64,000 bases of DNA, from NCBI GenBank assembly GCA_944472155.2, contig OX235272.1:12756354-12820353 (forward strand). Direction: 5' to 3'. The DNA comes from Trichobilharzia szidati. Its lineage: Eukaryota > Platyhelminthes > Trematoda > Strigeidida > Schistosomatidae. Positions within the stretch are counted from its first letter, which is position 1, and each line of letters begins with the position of its first letter. Under the pieces are notes generated by a model that saw only the letters and a list, made by a program, of their open reading frames with translations, did no database searches and was not told where the DNA came from. Below, one piece after another: positions 51,896 through 63,060 of this stretch. The position numbers were made by a program, and so were the translations under genes.

Positions 51896-53327
51896 ATATT
51901 TCTCAGAAAGAAAACAGTACACCGTGTATAAAGGGAAGTCTTACACTTCATTGCTTACTGAGGCTGGTGTCCCTCAAGGCGCTGTCCTTTCTCATTTTCT
52001 GTTTTCTTTCTTCTTGCATGACTTGCCTCACTCCGATGAAATGAATTTTGTTAGGTATGCCGATGATCTAACTATTTCAATGTCTGTTAACTCTCAGCTT
52101 GACTGCATTAAGATCAACAACTTTCTATCAGAAATTAGAAAATGGTCTTCGTCTAACGGCCTTAAACTTAATCCTTCCAAATGTCAGAATGTTAATTTCA
52201 GCCTAAGATGTAAAAGACAGTTAAAAGAAGTTGTCGATTCTCATGACAGTTGTAAGATTGACGACAATGATATAGGAATTAAATCAGAAATTAAGTATCT
52301 TGGACTTATTCTCTCTTCTAATCTCTCCTGGTCTTCCCATGTCTTAGCGATCTCCAGTAAAATATTCCGCCTGACATTTTACATTAAGAAGTTAAGGCAC
52401 TCGGGTATAACTCAACACCCCCTCCTCTTACAGTTCATCAACTCTTGCATCCTACCTATTCTTCTTTATTGTACACTCTTATTCTTTCTTGGTTTGCTTA
52501 AAAGGGACTATGTCACAATTCGTAGAATGCTGAAGACGGTCAGTAGGATGAGTGGTGTTCCAGTAGACCACATAGTTAACGTCGTTGTCGATAGGCACTT
52601 GACTTCGTGCAATAAATTTGCTAGAGGTATTTTGTCTGACATGGAGCATCCACTTTACCCTCAGCTTTCACCTTGCACCTTCTCAGGTAGAACAAAAAGT
52701 AACTTCAGAAAACTGTATGCTCACACGTCTAAGGATAAAAATTCTATGATACCATCCATACTTGGCACGTATTTTATGTGATGAAAATAGCGTCAGGCAA
52801 GAATTAACTAACTAACCTTTTTTCATCTAGTAAATAAACAATCTCCTCCATCCATCCTTATATACCTTCAAGTTTTACTTTTATTATTTCTATTATATTT
52901 ATGGTCCTGTTGATTCTTTGTTTTACTCTCATAATTGCAAACACCAACTTATCTCTATGACTTCTGTAATCTTTGTTTTTCCCCTCACCATATCATGTAA
53001 AGAGAACATTATATTCAATATTTTTTAACATGCCAGGATTTCTATACCGCATCGACAATACTGTGTGAAACAAGCCCACAGCAATTTTCACTTGTATTGT
53101 TATTATCATCATTATCTTAGCTGTTATCATTATTATTATTTTTATTTCCATTTTATATGCTGCATGTTTTTGACATTACCCCTATTGTAATTGCAGGAAG
53201 TTTTCTGTGTGACTAATTTTTATTTATAATTTGAGGTAATTAGATGCAAGATATTGTGATTAATGCTGAGAATTCCATTCTGTATCACAAGTACTGTTTT
53301 TGGAATAAAGTAAATCATTATTATTGA
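51896..53327 (+). mobile_element. LINE C copy C3, best-preserved
   Basis: Plus strand from the middle of the RT to the terminal AGTACTGTTTTTGGAATAAA and ATTATTATTG tail. It carries the 285-codon frame described separately, then about 540 bp of 3' UTR. It lies between D3 and D4, apparently splitting one D element. Confidence 0.88.
51924..52781 (+). pseudogene. LINE C reverse transcriptase, C-terminal half
   Basis: A 285-codon open frame, the longest non-repetitive one in the window. Motifs: EAGVPQGAVLSHFLFSFFLH (canonical SP changed to SH), NFVRYADDLTISMSV with the catalytic YADD box, WSSSNGLKLNPSKCQNVNF, EIKYLGLILSSNLSWSSHVL, and FRLTFYIKKLRHSGITQ. It ends at LGTYFM by frameshift, while the matching copy C4 continues ARILCDEN. 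The 5' half of the RT and the endonuclease are absent. CR1/jockey-like, clade uncertain. Confidence 0.85.
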
Positions 53328-53605
53328 AAATTAGTTTGGAATGCGGAATAAGGAGGCGTAGACTGACTAGTTGGGGTCCTCCTCAGGAAGCAGAAAAGCC
53401 AATGACTGAAAATCATTCTCCGTGACTCAGATGTGTATTCACTCTTCGTGATCCCTCTCAAATTCATTGAATCCTCACATGTAATTATTGTTCTTTCTCT
53501 CGTACATTTCTGCTCATTATAGTCTTTTTGAATCTTTTTTGCTTTTCTGTAATGTTGTGTAATGCATGGAGTGTGCAAAGTTCTATGTTGAAAGTCAGTC
53601 AAGTC
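53328..53605 (+). mobile_element. LINE D copy D4, right part (split by C3)
   Basis: Begins GGAGGCGTAGACTGACTAG then TTGGGGTCCTC, matching D2 and D7, and continues through the D 3' UTR to GTTCTATGTTGAAAGTCAG. It probably joins D3 across C3. Confidence 0.65.
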
Positions 53606-53751
53606 AGATTCATGCTGGTTTTATAAGTTTGTTTGCGAAGTCTTTCTTCATTCAGTATGAATTTATAACAGTTGATGACTGTTCACTTTTCAGCTTTTCC
53701 CTGTGGATTTATATTGCATATATACATTATATATATATATATATATAATTT

Positions 53752-54540
53752 TTTCCTTTAATTCCTAGTGGAACATAGGGCGTCAGCCGTGCATCTCCAT
53801 TGCCTTCGATTCTCTGCTACAGTCTTCACCTGGCTCCAAGTCTGCCCACACTCATTCATCTCCTCTTCACATCACCTCCTCCAAGTCACCCACACTCGCA
53901 CTCACCACCAACTCGCCGATTCCAATACAGTCGGGTTCCACTCGAGCAATGGCTTGTCTAGTGATGTCACTCACTTGATGGTTTGTTTCCTCAGACTATG
54001 TATGGCCAGCCAATCAATCCATCTCCATTTCTTCCTGCCTGCCTATTTCTTTCACAAGCGGTTCCTGCTGTGTTGGTTGGTTCGCTCATTGCCAGAGATC
54101 CCTCTCTGTTGCTGATCTCTTCTGGCCGGCCGGCCGGCCATCTGATCTTCAGTGGTATTGGTATTGAGCGAAGACAACTAGCTGTTAATGAAGATCTGTA
54201 GTTTGTTTGAGATAGTCTTTAATACGCGCTGGCCAAGTCTCTGATCCATATAGTGAGTAGCACTGACTTCCCATTGGAGTTGAAAATCCGGATCTTATCT
54301 TCGTTTTGATGCTGACTGAGTAGGGCTGTTGACCTCCTGCACACAGACTTGAGAGTAGTGAAAGCTTGTCTTGCTTTTCCGATCCTCGCTGCTTTGATAT
54401 CCTCGTCAGTTCTGTTCGCCTGTATCTGAAACGGTGTTTCCCAGGTAGGTCGGTTGGTGAAGGAGGTTGTTTCTTTCAGGTTCCTAGCATTTATTCTGGC
54501 TGATTGTTGTCTGTTGTTGTCGTTCTTGTCCAGGCATATA
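53752..54540 (-). mobile_element. LINE R copy R13 (subfamily a), 5'-truncated
   Basis: Minus strand, 3' end at 53752 directly against an (AT)n tract, truncated near 54535 after the KIPGQ-equivalent region. The GGCC tract is expanded (three GGCC units plus). Frame 54219-54638 shows TDEDIKAARIGKARQAFTTL. Confidence 0.82.
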
Positions 54541-54999
54541 TATTTATATGCGTATATGTATAAACGTAGTGTCTTTCGTTTAGTTCGCAGAAATAATACA
54601 GTTGAGTGGTTGGAAGCAGCTGACGGAAGGCTTCTCATCTAGATCTCGTGCTTCTCAAAAAATGTCAGTCAGTATGGCATATATGATGCCTTCTTTTCGA
54701 TTCTGAGACGCGTCACTCAGTGTGATGTGCACAGTTAAGAATGTTATTACGCCGATTTATCTGAACTGCTATTGACTTTCTCTAAGGATGGATGGATGTA
54801 TTGGATAGACTTGATTTCGAAGTAAAACGGAAGAGTTTTTTGGGCACACAAACTATTTCTGAAAAATTAAAAAAGCCTTTTTGACAGTACCTGATCTACT
54901 GTGTGTGTGTGCCTTTCAATATCAGCTTTCTTTAGTAATGTCAGAGAAAGTCGTCCACTTCAGTACCTAGGGACATTTTACTAAAAAAGCTTGCTGAAA
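54541..54999. other. No gene recognised
   Basis: AT-rich with a short (GT)n near 54901. No motif. Confidence 0.4.
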
Positions 55000-56428
55000 C
55001 TCAAACTGACTGTTGGGTTGTCAAATGGCTCCATTCTTATTTCTCAGGAAGAAAGCAGTACACTGTATGTCAGGGAAAGTCGTCCACTTCATTGCTTACT
55101 GAGGCTGGTGTCCCTCAAGGTGCTGTCCTTTCTCCTTTTCTGTTTTCTTTCTTCTTGCATGACTTGCCTCACTCCGATGAAATTAACTTTGTTAGTATGC
55201 CAATGATCTAACTATTTCAATGTCTGTTAACTCTCAGCTTGACTGCATTAAGATTAACAACTTTCTATCAGAAATTAGCAAATGGTCTTCGTCTAACGGC
55301 CTTAAACTTAATCCTTCCAAATGTCAGAATGTTAATTTCACTTTCCGATGTAAACGTAAGTTAAATGAAGCCGTGGGTTCCTATGATCCTTGCAAAATTG
55401 ATGATACTGATATAGAAACGAAATCTGAAGTTAAGTATCTTGGATTAATTCTCTCTTCTGACCTATCCTGGTCTTCTCACATCTTAGCGATTTCTAAAAG
55501 AATATTTCGTTTGACTTTTTACATTAAGAAGTTAAGGCACTCAGGCATAACTCAACCACTCCTCTTACAGTTTGTCAACTCGTGTATTTTACCTATTCTT
55601 CTTTACTGTTCACCCTTGCTTATTCTTTCCTGGATTGCTAAAAAAGGACTATGTCATACTTCGTAGAACTCTGAAGACTGTCAATAGGACGAGTGGTGGT
55701 ATCCCATTGGGCCATATCGTTGGCATTGTCACTGATAGGCATTTGATGTCATACAACAGATTCGCTAGAGGAATTTTGTCAGACTCTGAGCACCCACTCT
55801 ACCCGCAGCTCCAACCTTGTGTCTCCTCAGGTAAAACAAGAAGTCTTTTCAGAAGAATTTATGCGCGTACGTCTAAGTATAAAAATTCCACTTTACCATA
55901 TTTGGCACGTATTTTATGTGATGAAAATAGTGTCAGACATGAACTAACTAACTAACCTTCTTTGCACTACTAAATAAACCATTTCCTTCACTTTTAAAGC
56001 ATCATACTTTATTGTTATTGTATTTCTTATATTCATAATCCTCTCCATTTTTTCGTTTTGTTTATTTTATTTTCCATAAATGTGGACATAATTTTAAGCT
56101 GTATTATGACTGTTAACTTTGTATTTCACCTCACTGTACTATATCAACAGAACATTAGACCCAATTATCCATAACATGCTAAAGTTTCCAAACTGAATCG
56201 ACAATACCGTTTGAAACAAACTCGCTGTTATTAGTACTTATTATTATTATTATTATATCTAATAATTTTGTCGTAAATGTAGACAAATTCCTCCAATTAA
56301 TTTTTGTTTTAATTTTTAATTTTATATACATTTTGAGTAAATCAGATGCAATATTGGACAAATACTGAGAATTCCATTCTGTATTATAAGTACTGTTTTT
56401 GGAATAAAGTAAATTATTATTATTAATC
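55000..56428 (+). mobile_element. LINE C copy C4
   Basis: Plus strand, matching C3 over its whole length. Starts around VVKWLHSYFSGRKQYT, then EAGVPQGAVLSPFLFSFFLH. A one-base deletion at about 55195 destroys the YADD box. Frames 55220-55666 and 55572-55955 cover NGLKLNPSKCQ to YLARILCDENSVRHELTN. The 3' UTR ends AGTACTGTTTTTGGAATAAA with (ATT)n. Confidence 0.88.
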
Positions 56429-56699
56429 TTTTCCGCCTTACAATAATCTCGTTAATCAACTATACATATGGACTGATTGAACGATTTTTAGTGTCAGTAA
56501 CTACCTTTAATGTCTAATATGAAAATGGATGTACAACCTTAAAGTGAAGTTAATAAAAACAAAACAAACAAATAAATCTTTATTAATGAATAAATGAGTA
56601 TATTTCGTCACTTTCAAATTTGGCTAGTGGAATCTCAGTAAGTAAACGTGCGGTGTTGTTAATGAATCAGCTACATAATAAATATGTCAGCATAAGTGA
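56429..56699. other. No gene recognised
   Basis: AT-rich spacer. Confidence 0.4.
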
Positions 56700-56945
56700 T
56701 AACCCGTGTGGGTCAGCGTTGGTGCGTCAATAGTGGGATGCTTGCCAATGACGCAAGTGATCCAGGGTTTTATATTCGACCAACCCACTCGTTTAACCTA
56801 TAAAAAGGTGAATGGTTGGGCATAAGGCTCAACACCTCCTGACCTTGTAGAAACAAGACCACCGGTACCACCAAAACTCCATAGCTCTAGCTTGAGGCTC
56901 TATCTTCCACTCCGAACGCATAGGAATATAAGATAGTGCATGATA
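56700..56945 (+). mobile_element. tRNA-headed SINE, diverged copy
   Basis: The head is degraded (GTTGGTGCGTCAATAGTGGG). The body shows GGTTGGGCATAAGGCTCAAC and ACCACCAAAACTCCATAGC. The tail AGGCTCTATCTTCCACTCCG corresponds to the R-like tail of the copy at 14950. Confidence 0.55.
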
Positions 56946-57865
56946 TACATAGAGCTAAAGGTACAGTTAAAAGGATAGCATACTTGAGATAACACTGGAA
57001 CAACAATTTTGAGGTGGGTCAAATTCCAAAGTCTGAAGAAAACATTTCGTATTCAGATTCATAGTACTTATGTATTATAAGTAGTTAGAAATCTAAATAT
57101 GAAATTGTTTAAAAGGTGTATATAAACTTTGACAGCTCAACATGACGAAATGAAGCTTAATCATCATAATCATAATAATAACTTTATGCTGAACAATGTT
57201 TTAACACATTTCACCGAATTCATAAGACGTTCTACTGAAAAACATTTACTCTAGATGTAGAATCTTTGAGCAAAATTAATAATTAATCCATCCAAAACAC
57301 ATTCCAGCAACCTGGTAAATTTTTTCTCCCCCTTTTTTACGTAAAATCTAATAGCGATCAGTTGAATCCTATTTGAAAATAGGCGTTATTACAATTTGTG
57401 ATCGAGATATTTAATTAGATAAATAAAACAACAACATGAAACAGAGAGAAAAAAAAGGATACATTTTGATGTATGGAAAATTAGCCAGCCGAGTGAATAT
57501 AATCAAACCGCCTATATTTGTGTGAAAGACTAAAAGTATCAGACGACTATTTAAACAGATTTTTCCTTTTTTTCCAATCCTTAAAATTCCGAATGGAAAA
57601 CACCATTTCAGTAGTGGTGGTGGTGGTGGTGTGGGACTGTTGGCTGCACACCCAACATTTCCTCTTTTATGAAGGCTTTCCAATGATTAGCAAACTAGGC
57701 TGTTTAAAAAAAAGAAGCGAATCAGTTGGGTTTCGAACCGCATATATAATAAATACCAGTCAATGTTTCATTTTATTTACTTGTAGGAAGATACTCGGAA
57801 GTCAATTTACCTGCTAGATCATGAGGTACAACAATTGCAGGACTGAAACCTTAGCGAAGACAAGA
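56946..57865. other. AT-rich stretch without gene
   Basis: Frames of 90-99 codons on both strands at 57411-57817 show no motif; a short (GGT)n run at 57614-57630 gives a Val or Pro run. No repeat family recognised. Confidence 0.4.
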
Positions 57866-57992
57866 AAGACTGTTAGAACCTGTTAGACTGCACTTTTTAA
57901 AACTAATTCTCGTGGAATAAACGTTCTCTGCACAACTCGTGTTCTGTTATCATTATCTGTGTGTGCCTGCTGCTGCTGCTTTGCTCGTTACA
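57866..57992 (+). repeat. Possible LTR fragment of another family
   Basis: Begins TGTTAGAACCTGTTAGAC and ends TTTGCTCGTTACA with GGAATAAACGTTCTCTGC inside, a layout like the 3' part of the gypsy LTRs here (AATAAACG then a T-rich end in TTACA). No duplicate flank is seen. Confidence 0.3.
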
Positions 57993-58055
57993 CTACAGCG
58001 TGTGTGTGGTTGGCGAGCATTCCACTACTGAATTACCAGATCCGATTGAAACACA

Positions 58056-58058
<3 letters not shown>

Positions 58059-58100
<42 letters not shown>
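58059..58100. repeat. (AT)n microsatellite
   Basis: About 20 AT units immediately before the R14 tail. Confidence 0.95.
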
Positions 58101-58103
<3 letters not shown>

Positions 58104-58995
58104 CATTGTTCCCTTGGGTTCCTAGTGGAACATAGGGCTTCAACTACACGTCTCCACTTCCTTCTGTCTTCTGCTGTACTTTTCACCTGCATCCATGTTA
58201 GTCCATACTCTCTCAACTCCTCTTCACACAATCGCCTCCATATCACACTTGGAAGTCACACTCGCCGCTTCCTCTACGGGTTCTTCTCGAGTGTTGGCCT
58301 GACAAGCGATGTCACCCAGCGAATGACCTCCTCAGCGAGTGAGTGTCCAATCCATCTCCACTTTCTCCTGCATATTTGTTCGGCGATTGCTTCCTGTTTT
58401 GTTTGTTTCTTCCCATAGTTTGTTTCTTGTTGGTTCTTGTTCTTTCCGGCGGCCATCTGATCTTCAGTATAGAGCCAGCGAAGACAGTTAGTTAGTTGTT
58501 GATAAAGGTCTCCTGCAACAGGCTGTTGGAAATACTCATTCTTTGTGACCCGCCACTAACTTTCTGATCCATCCGTATAGAAGAAGTGACTGACTGACTT
58601 GACTGACGTTTGTATTGAAAATCCGAATTTTGTTGTTGATGCTGGCTGGGTTGAGTGACAGCGGAAGATTTCCAAATTGGTTTCAGGTTGATGAATGTGT
58701 TTCTCGCCTTCTCGATTCTCCATTTGACATCCTCGACTGTTCCACCTGCCTGTAGTAGAGACAATGCTGGTTGCCTAGATAAGTGAATGAAGTAACCTCT
58801 TTCATCAAATCCCTCCCGTTGATGGTGATTGGCGCTGGATGTTGCTGTTGCTGTTGTTGGTTGGTTGGTTATTTTCATAACCTCCGTCTTGTCTATGTTC
58901 ACCTGGAGTCAGTCCTGTCTTTGCTACTTCTTCGAACAGTTTGTCGCTTTTCGCTTGTAAGTCTTCAATTTTGTGTGACACATCAAACATAAGTC
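58101..58995 (-). mobile_element. LINE R copy R14 (subfamily b), 5'-truncated
   Basis: Minus strand, ending at the (AT)n tract and truncated at about 58995 just downstream of the lost catalytic box (MFDVSHKIEDLQAKSDKL). Frames 58492-58902 show NIDKTEVMKITNQPTTATA. Its truncated end abuts the 28S rRNA fragment. Confidence 0.85.
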
Positions 58996-59228
58996 ACCCA
59001 AAGGATGATGAACCATGTTTGCGAAGGTTGAAGCCAGAAGAAACTCTGGTGGAGGACGATTCTGACGTGCAAATCGATTGGATACCGTGAGTATAGAGGC
59101 GAAAGACTAATCGAACCATCTAGTAGCTGGTTCCCGCCGAAGTTTCCCTCAGGATAGCTGGCATTCTGAAATATAAACAGTTTTATCCGGTAAAGCGAAT
59201 GATTAGAGGCATTGGGGAGAAAAGAATC
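58996..59228 (+). rRNA. 28S rRNA gene fragment (pseudogene)
   Basis: The plus strand carries highly conserved large-subunit rRNA blocks in the right order: TTCTGACGTGCAAATCGATT, GGCGAAAGACTAATCGAACC, ATCTAGTAGCTGGTTCCCGC, CGAAGTTTCCCTCAGGATAG, and TTATCCGGTAAAGCGAATGA. It is only about 230 bp long. A small deletion lies between CTCTGGTGGAGG and GATTCTGACG, where other 28S genes have extra bases. There is no flanking rDNA, so it is an isolated insertion or retrotransposed fragment, not a working gene. Confidence 0.88.
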
Positions 59229-59356
59229 ATATGTATACTGTAACGATATTTAGATATATATATATTTAACAAAGTCAATTTCACTAAGACAATGTAAAGA
59301 ATGAGATATCAACTACTCTGTATAATCTCAACCGGGATTATATCGCTGATTTTTAA
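59229..59356. other. Spacer between rRNA fragment and PLE
   Basis: AT-rich, ending with two short stop-broken frames that enter the PLE linker. Confidence 0.4.
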
Positions 59357-59707
59357 CCATACAAGGACAAAAGCATCTACCAATTCACCTGCTCGTGTGG
59401 AGCCAGGTATATCGGCCGTACTCAGCGTTCGCTATCCAAACGCGTCAACGAACATTTACCTTCACGGTTTTATAAAGGAGAAAACCGATGCCCCCGCAGC
59501 TTGTTTCTTGAACATCTGATCGACTCTGGACACCAAGTCAAACCACAAATAAACTTGAAAGTTATCTACAGAATACAAGGCAATCTTGCTAAAAGTGTAC
59601 GGAACAAACTTCTCCACATCGCAGAAGCAATGGCAATTCATCTGCTAAATCCTGAACTCTGCATACAAAAGAAATTCGTTCATTCATTAAATCTACAATG
59701 GACGTAA
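59357..59707 (+). pseudogene. PLE GIY-YIG endonuclease, uninterrupted domain
   Basis: The plus-strand frame from a stop at 59354 to TAA at 59705-59707 is open for 116 codons, with no ATG at its start. It encodes PYKDKSIYQFTCSCGARYIG, then RTQRSLSKRVNEHLPSRF, then LFLEHLIDSGHQ and NPELCIQKKFVHSLNLQWT. The CxCG, YIG, R, E-H and SGH features of the PLE endonuclease are all present. This is the best-preserved endonuclease domain in the window. Only the RT part is missing. Confidence 0.85.
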
Positions 59708-60180
59708 TCTTTCTTAATTTCAGTATTACTAATTGTATTATTTTGTCTTTTGCATTTTATTCTTTCACATCTTCACTTATATTATTCTCTACCCCACCCT
59801 TTTGTAATCTCTACCCTCACTAACAATGTTACTAACTTGATCCACGTCCAACCAATTTCTAGTCAACTGCGTTACGTCATCCGATTAACTTACTTATTTT
59901 CAACTGTATTATTCTCTAACCCCACCCTTATTTGATTTTAAACACCACTCATTAACACTGTTGCCAACCTGACCTAATCTGAATTCTACTCACTTAATCA
60001 ATTCTATTTTATTTTCTATCTTAATGTTTGTTTCCAAGCCAAAAAATACTCATATTACATAATTATATAAACTTCATAAATCCAATGTACACACACACAC
60101 ACAAAATTGTATAAATATGCGATTGTACAGCTCAGTGAATGAATTCGCCGAAAATAGTCTCTTCGCTGAACGCCTTCTTT
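59357..60180 (+). mobile_element. Penelope-like element, 3' end with GIY-YIG frame
   Basis: Open from 59357 to 59707, then about 470 bp of 3' region ending in TCTCTTCGCTGAACGCC, similar to the PLE end at 35555-35775 (TTCTTCGCTGAAC). 5'-truncated before the endonuclease. Confidence 0.8.
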
Positions 60181-60425
60181 TCTTTTATATGACTGAATGG
60201 GGATTTTCAAACCACTTAAAAGTAAAACAGTTTCAAAATGAAATATAAACTTTTAATGATTTTGTCGGTCAAGATATCATTTCGCATAATAAAAAACAGG
60301 TTTATATAATGTTTATCAGTGTCATGAAAGAATTAAATGACTTTACACAATTGTATAATCATCAATCGAATTCCAATGTGCACGGTGGGGATAATTCAAA
60401 ATCAACTTCAATCACAATATAATGA
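60181..60425. other. No gene recognised
   Basis: AT-rich; no motif. Confidence 0.4.
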
Positions 60426-60429
60426 ATGT

Positions 60430-61011
60430 ATCCATCAGCAAGCTCGAATGGACTGCCTCCAAAGCCTCAGGATGGTCGGGGGTGGGTGCCTTGCGCTGCG
60501 GGTTGGCCACCCCTCCACACACCTCTTAAAATGCTCCCATATGACCAGGCGTCTTACATAGCCTCTCCTGAGGAAGTCCTACTCACTGCCTTCACGTGGC
60601 CGAGGTGTTCTTCACCAAAGTGAGAGGGCGAAAGTGGATGCCCGGCGCTCTTCACTGGGTTGACTGTCCATTGGATGACAGTCTAAGGGAGATGGCTAAA
60701 CCCTGATTCCAAACCTCCAACAACTGGCGTATGAAGCTCACTGGAGCTCACCGGCAGACGTATGGACAAAGGGCTTGTTGGATGTCCTGGATGTCTGGCC
60801 CCATTGAAAAAGGCGTATGAACCGAACTCCGGTCACCGGCTTCCAATGGATAGTGGACTCCCTACTCCACTCCTACTGCCTTGTAGGTCACACTTGGTTG
60901 TGTAAAGGCTAGAGCTGCACTCTCAAAGAAAAGGCCGAGCGATTCTGGGGACATCACTCGTACCAAATTACCATGAAACTTCATGAACTCTCTTACAAAC
61001 GACTCTCACCA
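60430..61011 (+). mobile_element. Repeat H, copy 2, running into the gap
   Basis: Plus strand, high similarity to the reverse complement of 37905-38487, starting CTCCAAAGCCTCAGGATGG at about 60458. A short frame has KMLPYDQASYIASPEEVLLT. The copy continues into the N run, so its full length is unknown. Confidence 0.75.
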
Positions 61012-61511
61012 NNNNNNNNNNNNNNNNNNNNNNNNNNNNNNNNNNNNNNNNNNNNNNNNNNNNNNNNNNNNNNNNNNNNNNNNNNNNNNNNNNNNNNNNN
61101 NNNNNNNNNNNNNNNNNNNNNNNNNNNNNNNNNNNNNNNNNNNNNNNNNNNNNNNNNNNNNNNNNNNNNNNNNNNNNNNNNNNNNNNNNNNNNNNNNNNN
61201 NNNNNNNNNNNNNNNNNNNNNNNNNNNNNNNNNNNNNNNNNNNNNNNNNNNNNNNNNNNNNNNNNNNNNNNNNNNNNNNNNNNNNNNNNNNNNNNNNNNN
61301 NNNNNNNNNNNNNNNNNNNNNNNNNNNNNNNNNNNNNNNNNNNNNNNNNNNNNNNNNNNNNNNNNNNNNNNNNNNNNNNNNNNNNNNNNNNNNNNNNNNN
61401 NNNNNNNNNNNNNNNNNNNNNNNNNNNNNNNNNNNNNNNNNNNNNNNNNNNNNNNNNNNNNNNNNNNNNNNNNNNNNNNNNNNNNNNNNNNNNNNNNNNN
61501 NNNNNNNNNNN
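61012..61511. other. Assembly gap (500 N)
   Basis: A run of 500 N, a conventional placeholder length. The frames across it are artefacts. Confidence 0.99.
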
Positions 61512-62110
61512 ACATGTTTAGTAAACAGCAGTTCGTTCCGTTCTCACTTGTGGTTGTGCGACATAGCCATTGAAAGTGGAAGATATGAAGAGGTTAGTTG
61601 TCTTTGATGCTAAGCATCTGCTTTCTGCCTCCCGTATTGAGTGGTATAATATGGTAAGTAATATTGAAGTTAGGTGTATAGTGCTGGGCAAGGAAGGGAA
61701 GTTAATAGATGAGACTGTGAATCCACATCGACTGAGGTAGTTAGGACATGTGTAGCGCATGCCAAGTCATCGCATTGTTAGGTAACGTAGGATCAGGTTG
61801 GAAAAGAGTTAGAGGTGATCAAACCAAAACCTGTCTTCAATCCATGAGCGAGGTGTGTAGGTTGCCTAGTGGGGTTCTCTAGGATGCTAGGAGCCAGTAG
61901 TTTGGGAATATTGACGGTATGGTCCTAAACCGTTATCAGTGACGCAGATGCATTCACTCTTTGCAATCTTCCATATTACTTAAACCCTGATGTTTTTCCC
62001 TACTACTATTCTTTCTCCTTAAAATGTGGGCTTATTATAGTACTTTCGAATCCCTTTCTTTTCTTTCTTATGTCTGGCTACCTTTGTGTTATGAGCTCTA
62101 TGTCAGTCAG
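61512..62110 (+). mobile_element. LINE D copy D5, decayed
   Basis: After the gap: GAAAGTGGAAGATATGAAG, TGTCTTTGATGC, GAGTGGTATAATATGG, and GACTGAGGTAGTTAGGACATG, equivalent to the VEDMK, FDHRCL, WYN and RLRWLGH blocks of D1/D2, with many stops. It continues to a 3' UTR-like region near 62090. Confidence 0.65.
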
Positions 62111-62449
62111 TTGTTTCAGGATCCTAAAGAATTCTTAATGTATCTCTTGATTGCTATGAAACTAGACATTAACTTTTGGGGTCTAGTCGAGAATTCCCTT
62201 AATACCTTAATACTATGGGAGGTGTTTCTCTGGAATTCTTTGTTTTATAATTTCAATGTTATGTTAGACAATTATGTATACACATGGGCTTGAGCTGAAC
62301 TGAATTTTCAACGTAGAATTTTGCACGAAATTGTAACAGTTCAAGTTACCATACATACATATAGAGGTTGGTAAAAGGTCCTATAGATAGATAATGCGTT
62401 GTTACTCAACATATATCTCAGTATTGTCTATTGAGTTGGTTTAAATACC

Positions 62450-62760
62450 AGCTGCTACCCGTCTGTCTGTCTGTCTGTTTTCGACATAGAACTTTGCACC
62501 GATGTGCGGCAGTTCAAGTCGCCAAACTCCTTCCTTGTAGCACACAAAACAAGAGAAGAAAGTAGGAGACATGCATAATAGAGACAGTAAACAGAGGTGT
62601 CAGACAAAGGAATAGTAATAACGAAGAACAAAACAGTTTCATTGGAAATCATAAGTCACAAGGAGTGGATGCATCTGCGCTAGCCATTGAGAACGATTTT
62701 GAGCCATGTCACCAATTGTTTCCAACCATTGGTTTTTACCGTCCCGTAGGTTCTGAATTG
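62450..62760 (-). mobile_element. LINE D 3' end, D6
   Basis: The minus strand matches the D 3' UTR: ends in GACAGACAGACAGACGG and includes CACTCCTTGTGACTTATGAT and TGTGCTACAAGGAAGGAG. The 5' side is truncated near 62760. D7 is its near-identical inverted partner. Confidence 0.75.
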
Positions 62761-62867
62761 TTGATCCCGTAGGTTCATTCAGTTAGTGAAGCATTTCATG
62801 GATGTAGCAACCGTCTGTTGTGCCCTGATATTTTCTGTTGACATTGAAGTAAGAATCCACAGTTTGT

Positions 62868-63060
62868 TAGTGGGTCGGTGGCACAGTGGTTAGGACTCTC
62901 GCCGACCATGCACATGGTCCGGGGTTCGATCCCCTGCCGGCGCACACCCGATATCTATGGTCGGCCTGAATTTGGGCTACCGATATCCATGCTGAAAATT
63001 CCATACTTGTACTGAAAATACGGTATGGAATCAAGCTGTAAATAAAAATAAAAATAAGTA
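62868..63060 (+). mobile_element. tRNA-headed SINE with C-like tail
   Basis: The head GGGTCGGTGGCACAGTGG, GTTAGGACTCTCGCCGACC and GGGGTTCGATCCCC is the same as in the SINE at 14950, but the body and tail differ: GCTGAAAATTCCATACTTG, ACTGAAAATACGGTATGG, then AAATAAAAATAAAA. The tail resembles the C-family terminus (CTGAGAATTCCATTCTGTA then TACTGTTTTTGGAATAAA). A cloverleaf is imperfect, so it is not called as a tRNA gene. Confidence 0.7.

Noticed and set aside
57411..57817. 90-99-codon frames as host exons
   Set aside because: They overlap on opposite strands, carry a homopolymer-like Val/Pro run from (GGT)n, and show no motif or splice context.
58999..59228. Functional 28S rRNA gene
   Set aside because: Only about 230 bp, with an internal deletion and transposon sequence on both sides.
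60973..61573. Frames of 169-196 codons across the N run
   Set aside because: They consist almost entirely of unknown bases; only about ten real codons are present at either end.
62868..62945. tRNA gene candidate
   Set aside because: The anticodon arm would have a six-pair stem with a four-base loop and the D arm is missing; it is a SINE head.
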